Source of the DNA: Mucilaginibacter_A sp964251965
GTDB taxonomy: Bacteria; Bacteroidota; Bacteroidia; Sphingobacteriales; Sphingobacteriaceae
Assembly (NCBI GenBank): GCA_964251965.1
Contig: CAXULQ010000002.1
Coordinates: 62,001 to 126,000 of the forward strand
Length of the DNA: 64,000 nucleotides
Direction of reading: 5' to 3'
In this document: one piece after another, positions 1 through 5,977 of the stretch
Numbering within the stretch: the first letter of the stretch is position 1
Layout: every line of letters begins with the position of its first letter
Made by a program: the position numbers and the translations under genes
Notes under the pieces: model-generated
What the model was told of the DNA's origin: nothing
Database searches by the model: none
The model's input: only the letters and a program-made list of their open reading frames with translations

Positions 1-106
1 CGGTTACGAGGTTGGTTTTGTTTCTTCGGCACACACCAAAATTGATTTGGAAAAAGCAAAACGTGTAATATTTGAAAGTCTGGATTTTGTATTTAAAAAC
101 AAATAA
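1..106 (+). CDS. C-terminal end of an unidentified protein (partial)
   Basis: An open frame enters from the left edge and ends at the TAA at 104-106. It gives 34 residues that finish in SLDFVFKNK. The start lies outside the window. The fragment is too short for me to assign a family. The next gene on this strand, a histidine kinase, starts 51 bases later, with one copy of the AAAAGAAGCA-type repeat in the gap. Confidence 0.6.
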   Translation, partial: GYEVGFVSSAHTKIDLEKAKRVIFESLDFVFKNK

Positions 107-110
107 GCCC

Positions 111-124
111 ATGCTTCTTTTATC
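111..124 (-). repeat. uptake-like 14-mer, intergenic copy
   Basis: Perfect ATGCTTCTTTTATC on the plus strand, followed by ACCTAAAA. It lies just after the stop of the partial gene and ahead of the histidine kinase. The extended form with an A-rich tail recurs at 23671 and 25436. Confidence 0.85.
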
Positions 125-157
125 ACCTAAAAATTAAATCTGTTAAAACTTAAATTG

Positions 158-1027
158 ATGCGCAAGCCATTTTTTATTTTTTATTTTCTGATTTTTTATA
201 CGCTGGCCGAACTGGTTTGGTGGAGTGTATTGCTGGTACGTGCCCAACCCAACCGTATTGGGATGATTTTGGGCGAACTCTCTGTTTTTGTCCTTGTTTT
301 TGCCATTGGCGCTTATTTTTTGCACCGCTCTATCAATGCCGAACGGCGGTTGCACCAACAGCAAAAAAACTTTTTATTGTCGGTAACGCACGAACTGAAA
401 TCGCCGCTGGCCTCTATCAAATTGTATTTGCAAACCATACAAAAGCGCGACCTGAACCGTGAGCAGCAAATGAATTTTATTGGTAAAAGCTTGATGGATA
501 TCGAACGGTTGAACGATCTGGTAGAAAACATGCTTATTGCCTCGCGTATCGACAATAGTTCTTATACTTTTCCGAAAGAAAGGTTCAATTTATCAGAACT
601 TGTCCAAACCATTGTGAGCCGTTTACAAATTAATAAATGCGATTGTAACCAGCAGATTATTGCTGCGGAAGTAGATCCGGGAATAGAGATCCTGGGCGAT
701 AAATTTGCGCTTTCTTCCATGATCAACAACCTGGTGGAAAACGCCATTAAATATTCCGGCCCGTGCGAAGTGGTAGAAGTAAAGCTGCAACGCAAAGAAC
801 AATCGGTACATTTGATGGTTGCTGATCATGGTATCGGTATTTCTGATGCAGAAAAACCGCGTATTTTTGAAAAATTTTATCGCGTAGGAAACGAAGATAC
901 CCGTAATACAAAAGGTACTGGTTTGGGTTTATTTATTGTAAAACACGTGTTGGATAAGCACGAAGCAACTATAAAAGTGCGCGATAACAAACCATCAGGC
1001 AGTATATTTGAAGTTGTTTTTGCATAA
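158..1027 (+). CDS. Two-component sensor histidine kinase
   Basis: A membrane histidine kinase of 289 residues. Two hydrophobic helices (about residues 5-27 and 35-57) enclose only a very short external loop, so it probably senses within the membrane or through a partner. The HisKA box SVTHELKSPLAS carries the phospho-accepting His78. The ATPase domain shows the N box (NNLVENAIKYSG), a G1 box (DHGIGIS), an F box (FEKFYRV) and a G2 box (GTGLGLFIVKH). ATG at 158 is preferred to the TTG at 155. The cognate response regulator follows after 17 bases, so the two are probably co-transcribed. Its signal is unknown. The nearby heme genes hint at a link but do not prove one. Confidence 0.93.
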   Translation: MRKPFFIFYFLIFYTLAELVWWSVLLVRAQPNRIGMILGELSVFVLVFAIGAYFLHRSINAERRLHQQQKNFLLSVTHELKSPLASIKLYLQTIQKRDLNREQQMNFIGKSLMDIERLNDLVENMLIASRIDNSSYTFPKERFNLSELVQTIVSRLQINKCDCNQQIIAAEVDPGIEILGDKFALSSMINNLVENAIKYSGPCEVVEVKLQRKEQSVHLMVADHGIGISDAEKPRIFEKFYRVGNEDTRNTKGTGLGLFIVKHVLDKHEATIKVRDNKPSGSIFEVVFA

Positions 1028-1044
1028 CCAATAAACCTTGTGAT

Positions 1045-1746
1045 ATGAGTAAGAAAAGAATTTTGCTGGTAGAAGATGAAGAGCACTTGCTCGAAGCCAT
1101 TAAATTAAACCTGGAACTGGAAGGATATAAAGTTTCGAGTGCTACCAACGGCAAAAAAGCATTGCAGATTTTTAAAGAAGAGCGTTTTAACCTGATTGTT
1201 TTAGATGTGATGCTGCCGGAAATTGATGGTTTCCAGGTTGCAGAAACGATACGTTTAGAAAATTCGGAAGTGCCGATTATGTTTTTAACGGCAAAAAATA
1301 CTAATGAAGACCGCGTGAACGGTTTAAAAAAAGGTGCCGATGATTATCTGACTAAACCTTTTAACCTGGAAGAATTGATCCTACGCGTAAACAATTTAGT
1401 TAAAAGAGGCTTAAAAGGCGACGAGCTAAAAGAGTTTAACAGCTATAAAATTGGTGATAAAACCATTCATTTTAATTCTTTTGAATTGATTAATGATGAT
1501 GGCTCGGTAACGCCGCTCACTAAAAAAGAAACAATGCTGCTGAAACTGTTGATTGAGCGCAGAAATGATGCAGTTTCTCGTGAGCAAATCCTGGAAACGG
1601 TTTGGAATTACGACGTTTATCCATCCACCAGAACCATTGATAATTTCATCCTGACTTTCCGTAAATATTTTGAACCTGACCCCAAAAACCCGGTTTATTT
1701 TCATTCTATCCGCGGCGTAGGCTACAAATTCACCGATCACAATTAA
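1045..1746 (+). CDS. OmpR/PhoB-family response regulator
   Basis: This 233-residue protein has the classic two-domain layout. The receiver domain (about 1-120) contains the acidic pocket at Asp11/Glu12, the phosphorylation site Asp54 in IVLDVMLPEIDG, a Thr in MFLTAKN and the conserved Lys in LTKPF. The C-terminal winged helix (about 135-230) carries LTKKE and TRTIDNFILTFRKYF, ending in VYFHSIRGVGYKF as in OmpR-type DNA-binding domains. It follows the histidine kinase closely and overlaps the next gene by one base (TAATG), so kinase, regulator and TPR protein look like one transcription unit. Confidence 0.95.
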   Translation: MSKKRILLVEDEEHLLEAIKLNLELEGYKVSSATNGKKALQIFKEERFNLIVLDVMLPEIDGFQVAETIRLENSEVPIMFLTAKNTNEDRVNGLKKGADDYLTKPFNLEELILRVNNLVKRGLKGDELKEFNSYKIGDKTIHFNSFELINDDGSVTPLTKKETMLLKLLIERRNDAVSREQILETVWNYDVYPSTRTIDNFILTFRKYFEPDPKNPVYFHSIRGVGYKFTDHN

Positions 1747-2273
1747 TGTTTACCAACCGGGCACGGCAATTGGTTATTACGGTTTTTGTATTGGTTTTGC
1801 TGTTCAGCATTTATGAACGGGCTTACGAGATTTCTGGTATTGCATTGCTGGCCATCGGTATTTTGGTTTGGGGCTATTTTAAAGAAGGAACCGTGATCCT
1901 GGCTGCAAAAGATTTTCACGACAAAAACTACGAAAAAACGGAAAAACTGTTAACCCAAATTGCCCGTCCGAAATTATTAAGCAGAAAACGGCGCGGTTAT
2001 TTTGAATATATGATGGGTGGCATTGCCTTACAAAAACAAGACTTTGAATTGGCAGAAAAGCATTACGAAGTAGCCGTGCAATATCCGTTACGTTCTGTTA
2101 ATGATCATGTTGCGGCTTTGGTTCATGTTGCAAATATCAATTTGCGAAACCATCGTTTTGATAAAGCCGAAGCTTATTTGAACCTCGCCAAAAAGCAAAA
2201 AGATAACCTAACCAGCAAGATGTGCGAGGTAATTGTTAAACTCGAAACAGAAATTAAACAACGTAAAAAGTAA
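1746..2273 (+). CDS. Membrane-anchored TPR-like protein
   Basis: This protein of 175 residues starts with two closely spaced hydrophobic helices (about residues 8-45). A cytoplasmic-looking helical region follows, with TPR-type repeats (residues about 60-165; FELAEKHYEVAVQYP and FDKAEAYLNLAKKQ are recognisable units). Its ATG shares a base with the stop of the response regulator, so translation is probably coupled. It may serve as a scaffold or an accessory sensor for the two-component pair, but no specific function can be read from the sequence. Confidence 0.75.
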   Translation: MFTNRARQLVITVFVLVLLFSIYERAYEISGIALLAIGILVWGYFKEGTVILAAKDFHDKNYEKTEKLLTQIARPKLLSRKRRGYFEYMMGGIALQKQDFELAEKHYEVAVQYPLRSVNDHVAALVHVANINLRNHRFDKAEAYLNLAKKQKDNLTSKMCEVIVKLETEIKQRKK

Positions 2274-2314
2274 ATATGCTTTTTTTATCCACTCAAAAAC
2301 TATCTGCTTTTATC

Positions 2315-2400
2315 TGTCATGCCGAACTTGTTTCGGTATCTTTCACCAAAAGCAGTTTATGAGCTATCCTGAGAGATCCTGAAACAAGTTTAGGATGACA
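2315..2400. repeat. Imperfect inverted repeat (TGTCAT... arms)
   Basis: Two 27-base arms, 2315-2341 and 2374-2400, are inverted copies of each other with about five mismatches. They share AACTTGTTTC and begin or end with TGTCAT/ATGACA. Dispersed repeats of this appearance are familiar to me from many Bacteroidetes genomes. It lies between the TPR gene and hemE. Confidence 0.75.
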
Positions 2401-2404
2401 ACAA

Positions 2405-2418
2405 ATGCTTCTTTTATC
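2405..2418 (-). repeat. uptake-like 14-mer, intergenic copy
   Basis: Perfect ATGCTTCTTTTATC on the plus strand, directly after the 2315-2400 inverted repeat and upstream of hemE. It is followed by a simple repeat built on AACTNACAAC words (2426-2457), a compound arrangement seen again at 23671-23726. Confidence 0.85.
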
Positions 2419-2463
2419 CGCCAAAAACTCATAACTGACAACTTACAACCGACAACATTCTGC

Positions 2464-3489
2464 ATGACGAACACTTTACTGCTTGATGCCGCTTTTTCTA
2501 AACCAACCGAACGTCCGCCTGTATGGATGATGCGCCAAGCCGGCCGTTTTATGCCACAATACTGGGAAATCAAAAATAAATATTCTTTCCTGGAGATGTG
2601 CAAAACGCCCGAAATTGCTGCGGACGTAACGATGCTGCCGGTTGATTTGCTGGATATTGATGCTGCAATTTTATTTTCTGATATTTTAGTTACTGCCGAA
2701 GCGATGGGTGGCGATTTAAGTTTTACACAAGGTATTGGCCCGAGGTTTGCAAATCCGGTCCGAAATGCTGCCGATATAGAAAAATTAGAAACACAAGTAA
2801 GTCACAAATTACAATATGTAGCCGATGCGATCAAAGAAATCCAAAATCGTTTAAACGGAAAAATACCGCTAATCGGTTTTGCCGGTGCGCCTTTTACGGT
2901 GATGAGTTATCTGGTGGAAGGCGGTTCGTCCAAAGATTTTAAGCTGACTAAACTGATGCTGCATAACCAACCGGAACTGGCACATCGTTTATTGGCCAAA
3001 ATTGCAACCGTAACCGCAGCTTATTTGAACTTACAAATTGAAGCAGGCGTAAATGCTGTCCAAATTTTTGATAGTTGGGCGCAGGCTTTAAGCTGGGATG
3101 ATTATGCTGAATTTTCGCACCGTTATATTGTTGAGATCATCAGCAAACTTAATAGAAAAGATATTCCGGTGATTTCTTTTTGTAAAGGAAGTTCTGTTTT
3201 TGCGCCATTGATGGCTGAAGCAAAACCGGATGTAATTTCAGTTGATTGGAATGTGGATTTGCTCGACATCAAAAAAAGGTTGCCAAAAACAGTAGCAGTG
3301 CAAGGAAACTTGGATCCACACGTTTTGTATGCTGATAAAAGTGTTATCAAAGACCGTATCCACAAATTATTTGAAAGGATGCGTGGTGAAAACGGGTTTA
3401 TCTTTAACCTTGGCCATGGCATTATGCCGGATATTCCTTTTGATAATGTAAAATACGCGGTGGAAGTGGTTAAAGAGTTTCGGTATTAG
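2464..3489 (+). CDS. hemE: Uroporphyrinogen decarboxylase
   Basis: This enzyme removes the four acetate carboxyls of uroporphyrinogen III to give coproporphyrinogen III, a cytoplasmic step of heme synthesis. From the ATG at 2464 the product has 341 residues, normal for HemE. The active-site motif WMMRQAGRFMPQYW (Arg24, Arg28) is intact. GFAGAPFTVMSYLVEGG, FCKGSS, VQGNLDPHVLY and FNLGHGIMPDIP are also present. An in-frame upstream extension to 2395 runs through dispersed repeats and is rejected. HemJ follows on the same strand, which supports a small heme cluster. Confidence 0.96.
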   Translation: MTNTLLLDAAFSKPTERPPVWMMRQAGRFMPQYWEIKNKYSFLEMCKTPEIAADVTMLPVDLLDIDAAILFSDILVTAEAMGGDLSFTQGIGPRFANPVRNAADIEKLETQVSHKLQYVADAIKEIQNRLNGKIPLIGFAGAPFTVMSYLVEGGSSKDFKLTKLMLHNQPELAHRLLAKIATVTAAYLNLQIEAGVNAVQIFDSWAQALSWDDYAEFSHRYIVEIISKLNRKDIPVISFCKGSSVFAPLMAEAKPDVISVDWNVDLLDIKKRLPKTVAVQGNLDPHVLYADKSVIKDRIHKLFERMRGENGFIFNLGHGIMPDIPFDNVKYAVEVVKEFRY

Positions 3490-3501
3490 GATTTCATTCC
3501 T

Positions 3502-3529
3502 GTAGGGGCGATTCATGAATCGCCCCTAC
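3502..3529. repeat. Perfect 28-bp palindrome (GTAGGGGCG type)
   Basis: The sequence GTAGGGGCGATTCA is followed by its exact reverse complement. It lies just behind hemE. A sister palindrome with the same architecture lies at 20912-20939. Both have the same 27-base element next to them. Confidence 0.9.
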
Positions 3530-3540
3530 CAGATTAAAGA

Positions 3541-3567
3541 AGATTTCTCCCTACGGTCGAAATGACA
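3541..3567 (+). repeat. 27-bp dispersed repeat (TCTCCCTACGGTCGAAATG)
   Basis: Its reverse complement recurs without a mismatch at 20844-20870. In both places a 28-bp palindrome and a copy of the AAAAGAAGYA word lie within about 80 bases. No coding potential is seen. Confidence 0.9.
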
Positions 3568-3601
3568 GCTAAAGTTTCACAACAAACACTAAAAAAACAA
3601 G

Positions 3602-3615
3602 CATAAAAGAAGTAT
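3602..3615 (+). repeat. uptake-like word, intergenic copy
   Basis: CATAAAAGAAGTAT ends three bases before the hemJ start codon, so it occupies the position of the ribosome binding site. It contains the AAAAGAAGTA form of the core. Confidence 0.75.
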
Positions 3616-3617
3616 CA

Positions 3618-4151
3618 ATGTACTTATACCTTAAAGCCATCCATATCATTTTTGTAGTCAGTTGGATGGCCGGGCTTTTTTATGTGGTTCGTTTGTTTAT
3701 TTATCATACCGAAGCACAGGAACGCGTGGAGGCGGAACGCAAAGTGCTTTCTGATCAGTTTGAAATTATAGAGCGAAAGCTTTTCAACATCATTACCACG
3801 CCGGCCATGATATTGACGTTGTTGGCCGGGATTGCAATGGTTTACATCAATCCTGTCTGGCTGCAGCAAAGCTGGCTGCAGGTAAAATTAGGTTTTGTGT
3901 TAGGGTTGATTGTTTATCACTTCATCTGCCAAAATATGATGCAGCAAATGCGAAAAGGGATTTACAAATTCACTTCCACACAATTACGCATCTGGAATGA
4001 AGTTGCGACAATACTCCTTTTTGCCATTGTTTTTTTGGCTGTACTTAAAAGCGGTGTGGATTGGATTTACGGTTTGATCGGCCTGCTGGTATTTTCGCTG
4101 ATTATTATGTCGGCTGTTAAGATTTATAAGTATTACCGGTTGAAGGGGTAG
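3618..4151 (+). CDS. hemJ: HemJ-type protoporphyrinogen IX oxidase (CopD-like)
   Basis: A 177-residue integral membrane protein with four or five hydrophobic helices. The first helix carries LKAIHIIFVVSWMAGLFYVVRLFIYH, quoted here only for its key residues: His9, Trp16 and the closing Arg25-His30 pair are HemJ hallmarks. A second histidine sits in VKLGFVLGLIVYH. HemJ is the oxygen-independent-type enzyme that oxidises protoporphyrinogen IX in many bacteria lacking HemG or HemY. Placement directly behind hemE supports the heme role over a general CopD-family label. Confidence 0.85.
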   Translation: MYLYLKAIHIIFVVSWMAGLFYVVRLFIYHTEAQERVEAERKVLSDQFEIIERKLFNIITTPAMILTLLAGIAMVYINPVWLQQSWLQVKLGFVLGLIVYHFICQNMMQQMRKGIYKFTSTQLRIWNEVATILLFAIVFLAVLKSGVDWIYGLIGLLVFSLIIMSAVKIYKYYRLKG

Positions 4152-4154
4152 GGG

Positions 4155-4358
4155 TTAGTTATATTCTTTGAAATCTTCCAAAGGTTCATCAAAGTCTGGA
4201 GCCATTTTAAAAAAGTCTTTAGCATAACCAAACTGCCTTTCTTTAATTTGTTTCTTTACTTTTGATTTTTGCTTTAAAAATGCTGCAAAGTCAGCAACTT
4301 CCTTTTTCAAATCAGCAGGTAATGCAGCAATTTGATTGTACAATTGAATATCTGTCAT
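4155..4358 (-). CDS. DUF2281-like small antitoxin-type protein
   Basis: This 67-residue protein begins MTDIQLYNQIAALPADLKK. It has a helical core (KKEVADFAAFLKQK) and a C-terminal tail ending MAPDFDEPLEDFKEYN, which resembles DUF2281 proteins annotated as antitoxin components. The internal ATG at 4358 matches the family start better than the ATG at 4394, which would overlap the small ORF upstream. No PIN-type toxin is adjacent, so a toxin-antitoxin role is only suggested by family. It ends four bases from the end of hemJ, in convergent orientation. Confidence 0.65.
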   Translation of the reverse strand: MTDIQLYNQIAALPADLKKEVADFAAFLKQKSKVKKQIKERQFGYAKDFFKMAPDFDEPLEDFKEYN

Positions 4359-4377
4359 AATATCTAAAGCAAATTTA

Positions 4378-4539
4378 TTAGTATTGGTAATCATCCCAAA
4401 AAATAACTTTACCCCACAAGTTCATGATTTTCTTTTGAGCTTCAATTTGAGATGCCTGTTTTATCAATAGTTCCTTTGTTTTAAGACTGCTAATATTTGA
4501 AAATTTCTTTAACTGACTTATGTTAGATTTTTTCTTCAT
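4378..4539 (-). CDS. Small hypothetical protein (53 aa)
   Basis: An open frame starts with ATG at 4539 and ends with TAA at 4378-4380. It reads MKKKSNISQLKKFSN to the C-terminus VIFWDDYQY. It is lysine-rich at the N-terminus and has a short, possibly helical middle. It lies 19 bases upstream of the DUF2281-like gene, suggesting a two-gene unit. I do not recognise a family, and a chance ORF cannot be excluded. Confidence 0.4.
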   Translation of the reverse strand: MKKKSNISQLKKFSNISSLKTKELLIKQASQIEAQKKIMNLWGKVIFWDDYQY

Positions 4540-4567
4540 ACCACATTATTATTTATAAAAATACAAA

Positions 4568-5818
4568 TCACCGCACCAACTTCCCATCCTTCCAAACCAT
4601 CCGTACTTCTTTTACCGCCTTAATTTCGTTAACCGGGTTTCCTTCCACCGCAACCAAATCCGCTAAAAAACCAGCTTTAATTTGTCCCAGATTTTGCAGC
4701 TTAAAAACAGCAGCATTAACCGAAGTTGCCGAGCGTAAAGCATCAATAGGTTTCATGCCATATTCTACCATTAGCCATAATTCGCGGACATTGTCGCCAT
4801 GCGGAAAAACTCCTACATCGCCGCCCATGCAAATGATAACACCGGCTTTTAAAGCTTCTGTAAAAATTAAATGTTTGTGTTTAACGCCTTCCGGTTCCGG
4901 GTCGATGCCTTTTTTCCAACCATGGTAACTTGCAATAGCTTCTGTGGCGGCAAGTGTTGGGCAAAGCGCAATGCCTTTTGCTTTCATCAGTTTAAACAGT
5001 TCCGGTGTGCCGCCGTCTCCATGTTCAATCGTAGTTACGCCTGCTTCTATGGCGCGGCGCATACCTTCTGTTGTGCTGGAATGTACGGCAACTATTCTTC
5101 CGCTGCTGTTTGCAACCTGCACGGCTAATTTTAATTCTTCTGCTGTAAAAGTAGGTGCTGCTGTTTCGTTTAATCCCCAGCGGTAATCGGCGTATAATTT
5201 TATTACATCGGCACCAAAACCAATCTGAGAACGTACCGCATGTGTAATTCCATCCAAACCGTCAGCTTCTTCTGCGCCTTTTGGAATAACAGCTTCCGTT
5301 ACCGTACTTTTCGGGCCGTAACTTCCGGTTGCTACAATTGCTCTGGTTGCAACCAGCATCCGCGGACCCGGAATTATGCCTTTTTCGATTGCTGCTTTTA
5401 AGCCTACGTCATCATAACCAGCACCTTCTGTCCCCAAATCACGGACGGTTGTAAAACCGGCCATTAAAGTTGCTTTGGCATGTTCAACAGCTCTGGCAGT
5501 CCGTTCGGCACGGCTTTCAGTCAAAACCTGGTCGTTCCAGGTAGTTTCATTATAAGGATGAAGGAATAAATGCGAATGGCCTTCAATCAATCCCGGCAAA
5601 AGCGTCATTCCTTTTAAATTTGTTACCTCCGCATTCGCCGGAACTTTGATCGTTGCTGCTTCGCCAACTGCTTCAATTTTGTTGTCTTTTATCAAAACCC
5701 ACCAGCCTTCGTGCATATTTTGTCCGTCAAAAATGCGGTCGGGTTTTAACAAAGTAAATTTCTGGGAAAAGGAGAGGCTGGATACGAAAAGTAAAAACCC
5801 GAATAGCAATCGTTTCAT
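4568..5818 (-). CDS. Secreted metal-dependent amidohydrolase
   Basis: A 416-residue protein with a signal peptide (MKRLLFGFLLFVSSLSFSQ), so it acts in the periplasm or on the surface. The metal-dependent amidohydrolase fold is shown by the H-x-H pair His81/His83 in GLIEGHSHLF, a likely bridging Lys in VIKLYADY, histidines in AVHSSTTEG and IEHGDGG, and the catalytic Asp in CMGGDVGVF. The closing beta-sandwich segment (GFLADLVAVEGNPVNEIKAVK) is typical. Relatives are annotated as imidazolonepropionase-like or prolidase-like, and the substrate cannot be read here. The last codons contain one coding copy of the AAAAGAAGYA word (AVKEV, 4603-4616). Confidence 0.88.
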   Translation of the reverse strand: MKRLLFGFLLFVSSLSFSQKFTLLKPDRIFDGQNMHEGWWVLIKDNKIEAVGEAATIKVPANAEVTNLKGMTLLPGLIEGHSHLFLHPYNETTWNDQVLTESRAERTARAVEHAKATLMAGFTTVRDLGTEGAGYDDVGLKAAIEKGIIPGPRMLVATRAIVATGSYGPKSTVTEAVIPKGAEEADGLDGITHAVRSQIGFGADVIKLYADYRWGLNETAAPTFTAEELKLAVQVANSSGRIVAVHSSTTEGMRRAIEAGVTTIEHGDGGTPELFKLMKAKGIALCPTLAATEAIASYHGWKKGIDPEPEGVKHKHLIFTEALKAGVIICMGGDVGVFPHGDNVRELWLMVEYGMKPIDALRSATSVNAAVFKLQNLGQIKAGFLADLVAVEGNPVNEIKAVKEVRMVWKDGKLVR

Positions 5819-5845
5819 ATTTCTAATGTAAACGAATTTTTGGTT

Positions 5846-5880
5846 GATAAAAGAAGCATCTCATAAATACTTCTTTTATC
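5846..5880 (-). terminator. Hairpin from an inverted pair of uptake-like words
   Basis: GATAAAAGAAGCAT (5846-5859) and ATACTTCTTTTATC (5867-5880) form a 14-bp stem with one G:T-type mismatch and a 7-base loop. It lies between the AsmA-like gene and the amidohydrolase, about 100 bases past the former's stop, so it could end that transcript. There is no long T-run directly behind it. Confidence 0.6.
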
Positions 5881-5977
5881 AACATAAATTAATTTGTTTG
5901 TTTTTGAAAATAGACAATGCTTTTTTTACAACATAATTTTTTAAAAAAAGGATTGATCCTCGTTCTCTAAACCTCAC

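Noticed and set aside
2395..2463. N-terminal extension of HemE to 2395
   Set aside because: It translates the repeat words and is not part of the family; ATG at 2464 gives the normal HemE start.
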